Of a stretch of 12,553 bases of DNA, positions 5,168-11,089 are shown one piece after another. The notes under the pieces were generated by a model. That model did not search any database, had not been told where the DNA came from, and saw only the letters and a program-made list of their open reading frames with translations. The stretch comes from Dehalococcoidia bacterium UBA6808 (lineage in GTDB: Bacteria; Chloroflexota; Dehalococcoidia; GIF9; UBA5629): the NCBI GenBank assembly GCA_002452695.1, contig DKFA01000042.1:3455-16007 (forward strand). Reading direction: 5' to 3'. The position numbers and the translations under genes were made by a program. Every line of letters begins with the position of its first letter. Positions within the stretch are counted from its first letter, which is position 1.

Positions 5168-6109
5168 ATGCATAAAAAGGAAACCGTTGCAGTCATAGGT
5201 TCGGGAGCAGTGGGCAGCTACTATGGCGGCAGGCTGGCCGAGGCAGGGCACGATGTGCGCTTCCTGCTCAGGCGCGATTACCATGCGGTCAGCCATTCGG
5301 GCTTCAATATAACCAGTTCAGACGGAGATTTCGCGTTGCCGCGCCCTTCGATATTCCGCACCAGCGAGGAAATCGGCAAGGTAGATTGGATCATTTGCGC
5401 ACTCAAGGCCACGGCGCTTTACGATGGTCACAGGCTGTTGCAGCCATGCGTGGGCAAGCACACCCGTATACTGGTGCTGATGAACGGACTGGGGCTGGAA
5501 GATCACTTCGCCGGCTGGTTCGGGCGGGAAAATATCTTCGGCGGCATGGCCTTCGTCTGCATCAACCGCGGCAGACCGGGCAACATCCATCATCTGGGCT
5601 ACGGCAGGGTGACCATCGGCCATTACCTGGACCAGCCTGACGAGCTGGAGGAAGCCCTGGCCCTGTGGGACGGCAGCAAGACCGACGTGGTCACTGCGCC
5701 ATCGCTCCTGCAAGCGCGCTGGGAGAAACTGTGCTGGAACATCCCATTCAGCGGCCTCTGCGTGGCGGGGGGCGGTATAACCACCGACAGGATACTGGCA
5801 GACCACGATCTCAGCCTGTCGGCCATGGCGCTGATGCAGGAGGTCATTACAGCCGGCAATGCCGACCTCAAGGCCCACAATGAGAAGGGCCGCATCAAAG
5901 GGTACGCCATGATCGACCGCATGTTCAAGCAGACTGCCACCATGGGCGACTACCGTCCCAGCGCCATGATCGATTTCGTGGAAGGCCGCGCTATGGAGGT
6001 AGAGGCTATCTGGGGCGAGCCGATGAAACGCGCCCATGCTCTGAAGGTCGATACACCCAAGCTCAACCTGCTGACCGCCATCCTGAGATCGCTCAACCGG
6101 GGACGCTGA
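5168..6109 (+). CDS. Ketopantoate reductase (ApbA/PanE) family protein
   Basis: This 313-residue NAD(P)H-dependent dehydrogenase is of the 2-dehydropantoate 2-reductase family, which reduces ketopantoate to pantoate for coenzyme A. The N-terminal Rossmann fold has AVIGSGAVGSYYGGRLAEAG (GxGxxG at 11-16). K80 in CALKA and N106 in MNGLG match the family's conserved sites. The C-terminal helical domain has RWEKLCWN, with K187 as the expected catalytic lysine and N191. It then has YRPSAMIDFVEGRAMEVEAI with S265, D269 and E277, the substrate-binding set. The length is normal (about 290-315). No other pantothenate gene is nearby, and the family contains paralogues with other 2-oxoacid substrates, so I give no gene symbol. 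It is flanked by two inverted paralogous small genes. No Shine-Dalgarno is present; a promoter predicts a leader of about 7 nt. Confidence 0.88.
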   Translation: MHKKETVAVIGSGAVGSYYGGRLAEAGHDVRFLLRRDYHAVSHSGFNITSSDGDFALPRPSIFRTSEEIGKVDWIICALKATALYDGHRLLQPCVGKHTRILVLMNGLGLEDHFAGWFGRENIFGGMAFVCINRGRPGNIHHLGYGRVTIGHYLDQPDELEEALALWDGSKTDVVTAPSLLQARWEKLCWNIPFSGLCVAGGGITTDRILADHDLSLSAMALMQEVITAGNADLKAHNEKGRIKGYAMIDRMFKQTATMGDYRPSAMIDFVEGRAMEVEAIWGEPMKRAHALKVDTPKLNLLTAILRSLNRGR

Positions 6110-6130
6110 GCCTGATTTTAATAAGGAAAT

Positions 6131-6151
6131 GGCCGGGCGAATTGCCCGGCC
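6131..6151. terminator. Hairpin between convergent genes
   Basis: GGCCGGGC (6131-6138) pairs perfectly with GCCCGGCC (6144-6151) across a 5-nt loop. The bases that follow on the + strand are not T-rich. Read on the - strand the hairpin is followed by ATTTCCTTATT, so it would serve the small gene at 6210-6407 better, while also lying 20 nt after the dehydrogenase stop. Confidence 0.6.
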
Positions 6152-6209
6152 TTGCGGGCCCGCCCCCGCTGATATGGCACAGCCCTTTGCAGACGTTACA
6201 CCGGGGAAT

Positions 6210-6407
6210 CTACTTGCAGACGTACGACAGCAACGTGCGGACTGTAACCTTGTCCCGCTCGAAATAGAATTCCACGATCTGCCCGGCCGGGGTCAGGAAT
6301 GCGCAGGTGCCGTAGGTCTCCGTAGCCCAGATCAACAGCCAGTTGTTGGTCTGCGCCCAGGCCAGCGCCTCGTCAGGTGTTTGTATCTTATATACTATCT
6401 TTGCCAT
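6210..6407 (-). CDS. Small paralogous protein B, unknown function
   Basis: This 65-residue protein reads TPDEALAWAQTNNWLLIW, then FLTPAGQIVEFYFERDKVTV and LLSYVCK. It is a clear paralogue of the protein at 4939-5124 (29 of 56 positions identical), transcribed from the opposite strand on the far side of the dehydrogenase gene. Differences cluster in the loop after the central Trp (ETYGTCA against DGEIVNV). It carries two cysteines that the other copy lacks (C27 and the penultimate residue). GGAG about 5 nt before the ATG supports the start. The moderate identity means the duplication is old, so both copies have been kept under selection (inference). Confidence 0.85.
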   Translation of the reverse strand: MAKIVYKIQTPDEALAWAQTNNWLLIWATETYGTCAFLTPAGQIVEFYFERDKVTVRTLLSYVCK

Positions 6408-6522
6408 GTTTCTCCTTTTTTAACCTTGCAAGCCAGTCTTCAGTCAAAAATATACCAGAATTAAACAGCTTTGTACCATAATGCTGCATTAAGCCTTTCA
6501 AAACAGGCGGGAGGTACATCGG

Positions 6523-6779
6523 ATGGCAGAGACCATTACAATCCCGACACATGCAAGGCCTGGCGCGAGGTCTGCCCCAACAGGTCCATGCCCAAGACAA
6601 ATACGAAGATGGCGCTGAGGGAAGACAGGACGAAGACCTATATCAAATGCGGACAGTGTATGGCCATTTGGCCGACCATGTCCATTAAAATGACAATAGT
6701 GTCGTATTTGACACGCTCCAATAATGCTGCCAGGACAGGTCATGCATACTGGCATGCCACGCTTGCAGGAGCAGAATGA
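6523..6779 (+). pseudogene. Decayed 2x[4Fe-4S] ferredoxin-domain gene
   Basis: GGGAGG (6509-6514) correctly precedes ATG 6523, which reads MAETITI and then loses frame. The next frame, from about 6540, continues the expected ferredoxin as NPDTCKAWREVCPNRSMPKT and later TYIKCGQCMAIWPTMSIKM. A functional ferredoxin has C-x2-C-x2-C-x3-C-P twice. Here the first motif is shortened to C-K-A-W-R-E-V-C-P. The second has Y and W in place of its first and last cysteines, leaving only the middle two. A 4-base loss near 6537-6543 (one copy of a CAAT repeat) would explain the frame change. Recognisable similarity ends near 6700. Such domains often form the N-terminus of ferredoxin-nitroreductase fusions, but nothing of a nitroreductase remains. 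It is probably non-functional. Confidence 0.55.
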
Positions 6780-6813
6780 TTCGCTGCGGATTTGCTCTAC
6801 ATACCTATTAATT

Positions 6814-7026
6814 TTAGTCCAACTTAATGAGTCCGCAGCGGGAGGCCTTGATCACAGCGCCGGTGCGGTTAGGGGAATCAAGCTTTCTCAGGATCCTGCT
6901 CACGCAGTTCTTGGTAGCCTGTTCGGTGATGCCGCAATCCCCGGCGATCTGCTTGTTCAGCAAGCCGCGCGCCATCAGGCCCAGGACTTCTTTTTCTCTA
7001 AGGGTGAGTTTGAATTCATCCTGCAT
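6814..7026 (-). CDS. Stand-alone LuxR/GerE-type HTH regulator
   Basis: This 70-residue protein is only the LuxR C-terminal DNA-binding domain. It has LTLREKEVLGLMARGLLNKQ, then IAGDCGITEQATKNCVSRIL and RKLDSPNRTGAVIKASRCGL. The four-helix pattern fits the family; the recognition helix covers about residues 33-49. The usual TVKNHV reads ATKNCV. There is no receiver, PAS or autoinducer domain, and upstream sequence does not continue the frame, so this is a GerE-like single-domain regulator rather than an obvious truncation. GAGGAG lies about 11 nt before the ATG. A dyad and direct repeats at 7066-7111, just upstream, are candidate autoregulatory sites. The nearby permease or coiled-coil gene may be a target (inference). 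Confidence 0.88.
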   Translation of the reverse strand: MQDEFKLTLREKEVLGLMARGLLNKQIAGDCGITEQATKNCVSRILRKLDSPNRTGAVIKASRCGLIKLD

Positions 7027-7065
7027 GTATTACCGTTCTCCTCATTACTCTGTTAAGCGGAAAAC

Positions 7066-7111
7066 GTAAAATGCAGGTAAAATGTTTATTAAACTTATGT
7101 AAATTTACCTG
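7066..7111. promoter_or_regulatory. Nested dyads and direct repeats upstream of the LuxR-type gene
   Basis: CAGGTAAA (7074-7081) is inverted at TTTACCTG (7104-7111). Inside lies the dyad GTTTA-T-TAAAC (7084-7094). GTAAAATG occurs at 7066-7073 and 7077-7084, an 11-bp period that places both on one DNA face. The cluster sits 40-85 nt upstream of the regulator's start codon, between it and the coiled-coil gene, where an operator is expected. No clear -10/-35 pair was resolved. Confidence 0.5.
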
Positions 7112-7136
7112 ACGACTCACCTAAACGCTGGCCACT

Positions 7137-7340
7137 TTACAATTCAAGATCTTTAATCTGTTTTTGCAGTTTGTTGATCTCACCCGCCAACCAGATAATG
7201 TCATTGCGGTAATTGGAATTCCCGTCGAGTGATTTCAGCAGCACAGCCATCTTCTGTTCCAGCGCAGCTGATTTGGCCTGCAATTCAGCGATTTCCAGTT
7301 CCCGATTTTTTGCAGATGTCATCTGTTCCGATTTAGGCAT
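7137..7340 (-). CDS. Small coiled-coil protein
   Basis: This 67-residue protein starts MPKSEQMTSAKNRELEIAEL and continues with a heptad-like run LQAKSAALEQKMAVLLKSLD. A short linker (GNSNYRN) and a second helix, DIIWLAGEINKLQKQIKDLEL, follow. The profile is an antiparallel helical hairpin or oligomerising coiled coil, rich in Glu, Lys and Leu, with no signal peptide. The reading frame is open much further upstream, across the permease promoter, but the start used here has GGAGAGG about 10 nt before the ATG. It also has a promoter (7377-7404) that a longer gene would override. I recognise no named family. It lies between the LuxR-type gene (same strand, downstream) and the divergent permease. 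Confidence 0.75.
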   Translation of the reverse strand: MPKSEQMTSAKNRELEIAELQAKSAALEQKMAVLLKSLDGNSNYRNDIIWLAGEINKLQKQIKDLEL

Positions 7341-7376
7341 ATCGTAACTACCTCTCCTTATTTTCCTCTTCCTAAT

Positions 7377-7404
7377 ATTATACCCATACCGGACAGTTAT
7401 ACAA
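7377..7404 (-). promoter_or_regulatory. Promoter of the coiled-coil gene
   Basis: On the - strand, TTGTAT (7399-7404) and TATAAT (7377-7382) are 16 nt apart, giving a leader of about 30 nt that contains GGAGAGG. It is divergent from the permease promoter 24 nt away. Confidence 0.55.
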
Positions 7405-7427
7405 TTACGGCATATGAGCATTAACTG

Positions 7428-7455
7428 TTGTCTTTTTCTGTAAATATAGTAAAAT
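7428..7455 (+). promoter_or_regulatory. Promoter of the permease leader
   Basis: TTGTCT (7428-7433) and TAAAAT (7450-7455) are 16 nt apart, predicting transcription from about 7462 and therefore a 5' untranslated region of about 190 nt before the TTG start at 7651. Confidence 0.5.
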
Positions 7456-7461
7456 ATTCGG

Positions 7462-7650
7462 AGCGGATAATTCAGAAAAGGCTGAGAGGACGGGCGCTTT
7501 AGCGCAGGGATGGAGATATTCCGTGAAGCCAGTTGGAGAGAAGTTTGCAGCATAAAGGAGGTGAGCTTAAGAGAGACTGAAGAGAGAATGACTTTGCCGC
7601 AGTCAACCGTTGTCCTTAGTGCCCATAGCAATAAATATGGAGGTGTTTGA
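7462..7650 (+). ncRNA. Candidate structured leader of the permease gene, or upstream ORF
   Basis: GGCT (7480-7483) pairs with AGCC (7527-7530) and closes two adjacent hairpins: GCGC-TTTA-GCGC (7494-7505) and GGA...TCC (7508-7522). This has the outline of a three-way junction. GACTG (7576-7580) can pair with CAGTC (7600-7604). AGGAC (7487-7491) is complementary to GTCCT (7612-7616), a possible long-range contact. It matches no riboswitch consensus I recognise. A competing reading is an in-frame 46-codon ORF, ATG 7510 to TGA 7648-7650, ending directly before the permease start with no good ribosome site of its own. AAAGGAGGTG (7555-7563), without a well-spaced start, is a further oddity. Confidence 0.35.
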
Positions 7651-8952
7651 TTGAAAAAGATTGACTGGTCATCCCTCTGGACGAAGGAAGACTGGTGGGC
7701 ATGCTGGATCGGCTTCGTTATCCTGATCGTAGCCATGATTGGCATCATGCCGGACGTCGTTAAATTCAGCACATGGGCCACCATCGACAAAGCCTTCCCC
7801 AAAGGAATCGCCACCATCTGGGATACCCTGATCCTTTTCGTCGTACTGGCCGTCCTTACCATGATCGGAATGATCTTTATGAAGAAGGACGTAAAAAAGT
7901 TCATCCCAGCCTTTATCGTAATTTTCTCTCTGGCCTGGATATCCATCTTGGTCGGCAAACAATCCATTATCAACGCCTGGGGACTGGAATATGTTATCTG
8001 GGCCCTAATTTTCGGTCTGCTCATCAGTAACACAGTTGGGACACCTGCCTGGCTCAAACCGGCTGTTTTAACCGAGTATTATATCAAGATCGGCCTTGTC
8101 TGCATGGGCGCAACCATTCTGTTCTCCGTTATCGTCAATGCAGGCCTGGTCGGTATGCTGCAGGCATTGCTGGTAGTAGCAGCCGTCTGGTTTTTTGCCT
8201 ACTGGCTAGGACGGCGTTTCAGCATGTCTGAACGCTTCTCCAGCACCATGGCCACCGGCGTATCCATCTGCGGCGTATCGGCATCAATCGCTGCCGGCGG
8301 CGCAGTCGAGGGCGATCCCAAGGAGACCAGCTATGTCATCGCCTGGCTGCTGGTAGGCGCAGTGATCATGATCGTTATTATGCCACCCATCGCCAGGGCA
8401 GTTAACATGCCCACCAATATGGCAGGCGCCTGGATCGGCGGCACCATCGATAACACCGGATCTGTAGTGGCGGCCGGCGACCTTATGAAGAGCAAGGCTG
8501 CGCTGGATACAGCCTCACTGGTAAAGATGGCGCAGAACATCCTGATCGGCTTTGCCGCCTTCTTCCTGGCTATCTGGTCCACGATCAGTTTAGAGAAGAA
8601 ATCAGAAAGCGAGAAACCCTCATTTATGGAAATCTGGTATCGCTTCCCCAAATTCATCGTCGGCTTCGTCGTGGCATCACTGGTCGCAACATTCTTCATT
8701 GAGCCGGTGATGGGCGGTAAGGCAGCCAAAAGCATCACAGGGTTGATGACCAACTACCGCACCTGGTTCTTTGCCCTGTGCTTCGTCTGCATCGGTCTGG
8801 AGACAAATTTCAAGGAACTGCTCTCCGTAGGCAGCGGCAAACCAGCCATTGTCTACTGGATTTCGCAGTTCTTTAATGTCATCTGGACACTCCTGATCGT
8901 ATGGCTGCTCTGGTCCGGCACGTTCTTTACTCCTCCCATCCTCCCTGATTAA
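7651..8952 (+). CDS. PF03601-family permease (putative sulfate exporter, YeiH-like)
   Basis: This 433-residue integral membrane protein has about ten or more hydrophobic segments. Diagnostic stretches are ATGVSICGVSASIAAGG at residues 201-217, GAWIGGTIDNTGSVVAAG at 259-276, and FVCIGLETNFKEL followed by GSGKPAI at 378-400. These fit the UPF0324/PF03601 family, annotated as putative sulfate exporters; the transported anion has not been established for most members. It is longer than YeiH (about 350 residues) because of an extra N-terminal region of roughly 80-100 residues with two additional membrane segments and a charged loop (FMKKDVKK). GGAGG lies 7 nt before the TTG start. A leader of about 190 nt precedes it and a strong terminator follows, so it is monocistronic. 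No sulfur-oxidation or taurine genes are adjacent. Confidence 0.88.
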   Translation: MKKIDWSSLWTKEDWWACWIGFVILIVAMIGIMPDVVKFSTWATIDKAFPKGIATIWDTLILFVVLAVLTMIGMIFMKKDVKKFIPAFIVIFSLAWISILVGKQSIINAWGLEYVIWALIFGLLISNTVGTPAWLKPAVLTEYYIKIGLVCMGATILFSVIVNAGLVGMLQALLVVAAVWFFAYWLGRRFSMSERFSSTMATGVSICGVSASIAAGGAVEGDPKETSYVIAWLLVGAVIMIVIMPPIARAVNMPTNMAGAWIGGTIDNTGSVVAAGDLMKSKAALDTASLVKMAQNILIGFAAFFLAIWSTISLEKKSESEKPSFMEIWYRFPKFIVGFVVASLVATFFIEPVMGGKAAKSITGLMTNYRTWFFALCFVCIGLETNFKELLSVGSGKPAIVYWISQFFNVIWTLLIVWLLWSGTFFTPPILPD

Positions 8953-8963
8953 AGCCAATGCGT

Positions 8964-9000
8964 GAGGGGGTGGGCATTCCAGCCCACCCCCCTCTTTTTA
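8964..9000 (+). terminator. Strong terminator of the permease gene
   Basis: GAGGGGGTGGGC (8964-8975) pairs with GCCCACCCCCCTC (8982-8994) with one bulged base, followed by TTTTTATAT. Its T-run supplies the stop codon (read on the - strand) of the convergent radical SAM gene, so the two genes share their ends without a spacer. Confidence 0.85.
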
Positions 9001-10074
9001 TATCCCGAAAAGCTTATAACAGAAGCGGCACTGCTCCGGCGCTGCAGGCAGTTGGATTTGTTTACGCACAATATCGGCTGCCTGGATGTTACGCAGGCCG
9101 GGCATGGCCAACAGGGCAAAACCCCTGGCGCCACCCGCCACAACCGCCTCATTACGCCGCTCAAAAGCTCCTGTAAATTCCCGCGCCTTTTTACCTTTTA
9201 TCACGTATTCAAACCCATCACCGACCCTGCCATACGAGAAAGGCGGAATACTCTCCTGCCTCCCCTCAAAATAACGCGGGATATCCCCCTGCAGCGGCAG
9301 TCTGGTATAGACGCAGGGAGCAATCTCGCCACCGCTAGTTACAAACACGGTATGCAGCGGATCGGCCTCGCAGACCGGGACATCCTGCCTGAGACGGAGT
9401 GGATATATATCAATTGCAATCTTTTTTTCTCTTGCCATATGCATCGCCTCCGCGATAACATCTTCGGCAAACTGATTACGCTCCTGCCCAAAAACGCGCA
9501 GCCGGTCCATCTCCGGCCCGGCAATACAATCGAGGTTGGACGCGATAACCCTGTCAGCCCCGATGCTGGCAGCCAGAGATACCACGCCAGGCAGCTGTTC
9601 TAGATTAGGCTTCATCATCTGGAACGCAATATGTACTGGGGGCCTGCCTTTCATCCTGCTCAGCTGCTCAATATTGGCGCAGATGACGTCAAGACCCGGA
9701 CCCGGCCTTAGTTTATCATGCAGAGAAGCCGTAGCCCCGGCCAGCGACACGGCAATAAATTTAAACCCTGTACGGCAGATCTCCCTGGCTACAGCTTCGT
9801 CGAGCAGTCCCCCATTGGTGGTCAGGCTCACACTACCTTTCTGTTGCCTGACCGCAGCAGCCATGTCCCACAAGTGGGGGTGCAGCAACGGTTCGCCCCA
9901 ACCCTGCAGATGGACAAGCGTACCCTTTTTAACCAACGGCAGCACCCCTGCAAAGTCGCTCCATTCAATGTGCTTTGATATCCAGCCGTCCCGCAGCGGT
10001 GTACGCGGGCAGAAGGTACAACCTGCCTGGCAGGCTGTCGTGACCTCAACCTGTATAATGTCCGGTAACGTCAT
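8998..10074 (-). CDS. Radical SAM protein with SPASM-like C-terminal cysteines
   Basis: This 358-residue iron-sulfur enzyme has the radical-SAM motif TTACQAGCTFCPR (C15-x3-C19-x2-C22), which binds the [4Fe-4S] cluster that cleaves S-adenosylmethionine. Next come LVHLQGWGEPLLHP, the GGEP-like strand that contacts SAM, and SLTTNGGLL and FIAVSLAGAT in the partial TIM barrel. The C-terminal part has VFVTSGGEIAPCVYTRLP and a final CRFC, like the extra-cluster cysteines of SPASM/twitch proteins. Those usually modify peptides or mature enzymes. No candidate peptide substrate lies beside it, so the substrate is unknown. I chose ATG 10074 because AGGTGAGG precedes it. A GTG at 10116 would add 14 residues but has no ribosome site and would overlap the putative promoter. 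Confidence 0.87.
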   Translation of the reverse strand: MTLPDIIQVEVTTACQAGCTFCPRTPLRDGWISKHIEWSDFAGVLPLVKKGTLVHLQGWGEPLLHPHLWDMAAAVRQQKGSVSLTTNGGLLDEAVAREICRTGFKFIAVSLAGATASLHDKLRPGPGLDVICANIEQLSRMKGRPPVHIAFQMMKPNLEQLPGVVSLAASIGADRVIASNLDCIAGPEMDRLRVFGQERNQFAEDVIAEAMHMAREKKIAIDIYPLRLRQDVPVCEADPLHTVFVTSGGEIAPCVYTRLPLQGDIPRYFEGRQESIPPFSYGRVGDGFEYVIKGKKAREFTGAFERRNEAVVAGGARGFALLAMPGLRNIQAADIVRKQIQLPAAPEQCRFCYKLFGI

Positions 10075-10080
10075 ATCCTC

Positions 10081-10100
10081 ACCTGTGCACAGGTATTCTA
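10081..10100 (-). promoter_or_regulatory. -10 box and 14-bp palindrome before the radical SAM gene
   Basis: On the - strand, TAGAAT (10095-10100) is followed directly by the perfect palindrome ACCTGTGCACAGGT (10081-10094). The palindrome covers the predicted transcription start and runs into the AGGTGAGG ribosome site. A protein bound there would block both. The -35 match is weak, and one such palindrome per window is expected by chance. Confidence 0.4.
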
Positions 10101-10126
10101 TCACTCGTTTTACCACAGGAAAACTG

Positions 10127-10156
10127 TTGACCGTGGAATAAGTCCTATGTTATAGT
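10127..10156 (+). promoter_or_regulatory. Promoter placed for a leaderless transcript
   Basis: TTGACC (10127-10132) and TATAGT (10151-10156) are 18 nt apart. The -10 box ends 7 nt before ATG 10164, so the transcript should begin at the start codon; no ribosome-binding site exists in the interval. Confidence 0.6.
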
Positions 10157-10163
10157 CTGCCTG

Positions 10164-10793
10164 ATGTTGCGGACTATATTGCCAACAGTATTGGATACCA
10201 AGTGCAGCAATATCCAGCGGGAAGAGAAGTCCGTAGCCGAGGCGGTCGGCTTCGAAGTGCTGGGTAGCTACCAGGCAGGCGTGTGGGATTTTGTCATGCC
10301 GCCGTTGCTTATCATCAACCTGCTTAAACACAAGCGTAAGAAAGAGGCCTTTATCCTTAACCTGCTCTTCACCAAGAAAATGGCGTTGGAAGTCGCACGT
10401 GATATGGCGGACCAGGGCATCACAATAAAAACAGCAATGCAAAAAGCCGAAGAAACCACGGGCAGTGTGCTGGCTTCTGACACCAGGGGTGTATATACCG
10501 ACAAGGTAAGGCAAAAACAACTGCGCGAGATCGAGCTACTGGCCGAACACTACCACAGTCTGATCATGACAGAAGGCAAAACCTATAGTGAGATGCTGAC
10601 AGCCGCTTACCCGCATAGACAGGAATATCTCGATTTCCTGCGCAGGCTGAACCAGGCCGAGAAAGATGTCAACCACGCCGCCCTCAGCACAGTCGGCAGA
10701 AACGAAGCATCTGTAAATTTCATCGACAGGATGGAAAAAAGCCTGGTTAAAATCCGCATGATGGATGCAGATAAATATTTCCCGAATGAATGA
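10164..10793 (+). CDS. Unknown 209-residue helical protein
   Basis: I do not recognise a named domain with confidence. The protein is soluble and mostly helical. A short hydrophobic stretch at about residues 42-54 (WDFVMPPLLIINLL) is followed by basic HKRKKEAF, then long charged helices, including MALEVARDMADQGITIKTAM and QLREIELLAEHYHSLIMTEG. The C-terminal part continues with YPHRQEYLDFLRRL and VNFIDRMEKSLVKI. There is no signal peptide and no obvious metal or nucleotide motif. The ATG lies 7 nt after a good -10 box, pointing to a leaderless mRNA. It is divergent from the radical SAM gene, with 89 nt between start codons, and is followed immediately by a terminator, so it is monocistronic. 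The amphipathic hydrophobic patch may mediate membrane contact or a partner interface (inference). Confidence 0.8.
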   Translation: MLRTILPTVLDTKCSNIQREEKSVAEAVGFEVLGSYQAGVWDFVMPPLLIINLLKHKRKKEAFILNLLFTKKMALEVARDMADQGITIKTAMQKAEETTGSVLASDTRGVYTDKVRQKQLREIELLAEHYHSLIMTEGKTYSEMLTAAYPHRQEYLDFLRRLNQAEKDVNHAALSTVGRNEASVNFIDRMEKSLVKIRMMDADKYFPNE

Positions 10794-10826
10794 AAAAGGG
10801 GGCAATGGAATCCATTTCCCCCTTTT
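10794..10826. terminator. Bidirectional terminator
   Basis: AAAAGGGGG-C-AATGG (10794-10808) pairs with CCATT-T-CCCCCTTTT (10812-10826) across an AAT loop, with a single mismatch. A-run and T-run flank both sides, so it can end the + strand gene (stop 10793) and the - strand small lipoprotein gene (stop at 10832). Confidence 0.85.
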
Positions 10827-10831
10827 CCAAA

Positions 10832-10990
10832 TTAATTCGGATTTAGGGCTAGGGAATTAACCTGTGCCTGAAGGTGTGAAACCTGCTCATTGATTGCATA
10901 CGAGCTGGCACACCCTGCGGCAGCTCTCACGCCAACCAGCGCCAGCGACATTAAAACCATCAGGCTACTTTTTTCATCTTTTTTCCTCAT
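10832..10990 (-). CDS. Tiny lipoprotein-like gene, possibly frameshifted
   Basis: A 52-codon frame encodes MRKKDEKSSLMVLMSLALVG followed by VRAAAGCASSYAINEQ and VSHLQAQVNSLALNPN. It has a basic start, a hydrophobic core, a lipobox-like AAGC with the candidate lipid cysteine at residue 27, and a short coiled-coil tail like a miniature Lpp. The in-frame ATG (10990) has no ribosome site. GAGG (10985-10988) is instead ideally spaced (7 nt) to the ATG at 10977, whose frame stops after five codons (MKKVA). One more A in the A6 run at 10969-10974 would join that start to the frame as MKKSSLMVLMSLALVG. So either the gene is broken, or slippage restores it, or the assembly lost one base. The larger Ig-repeat gene lies upstream on the same strand. 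Confidence 0.5.
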   Translation of the reverse strand: MRKKDEKSSLMVLMSLALVGVRAAAGCASSYAINEQVSHLQAQVNSLALNPN

Positions 10991-11089
10991 TATCTGTGTT
11001 GCTTGCTGACAGTACAGGATTTGAAAGATGAAACTGCTCGATAGCCGATTTACAAAAGTTTGACAACAGCCTAACAGGTTAATTACTGC

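Noticed and set aside
5318..6037. 239-residue open frame on the - strand
   Set aside because: It lies wholly opposite the ketopantoate-reductase-family gene, is His/Ala-rich antisense sequence, and has no ribosome site.
7471..7535. TPP riboswitch, suggested by GCTGAGA in the permease leader
   Set aside because: The other conserved TPP elements (GGGGUGC, the ACCCUU-GAACCUGAU segment and the CUGGAUAAUGCCAGC arm) are absent.
7341..8057. Long N-terminal extension of the coiled-coil gene on the - strand
   Set aside because: The extension is antisense to the permease and its leader. The ribosome site and promoter support the short form starting at 7340.
8962..10141. Several + strand open frames opposite the radical SAM gene
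   Set aside because: They are antisense to a gene with clear CxxxCxxC and SPASM-like motifs and have no start signals.
8998..10793. RiPP cluster around the radical SAM/SPASM-like protein
   Set aside because: No precursor-peptide-like small ORF, protease or transporter of that type lies next to it. The neighbouring 209-residue protein has no leader-binding motif I can recognise.
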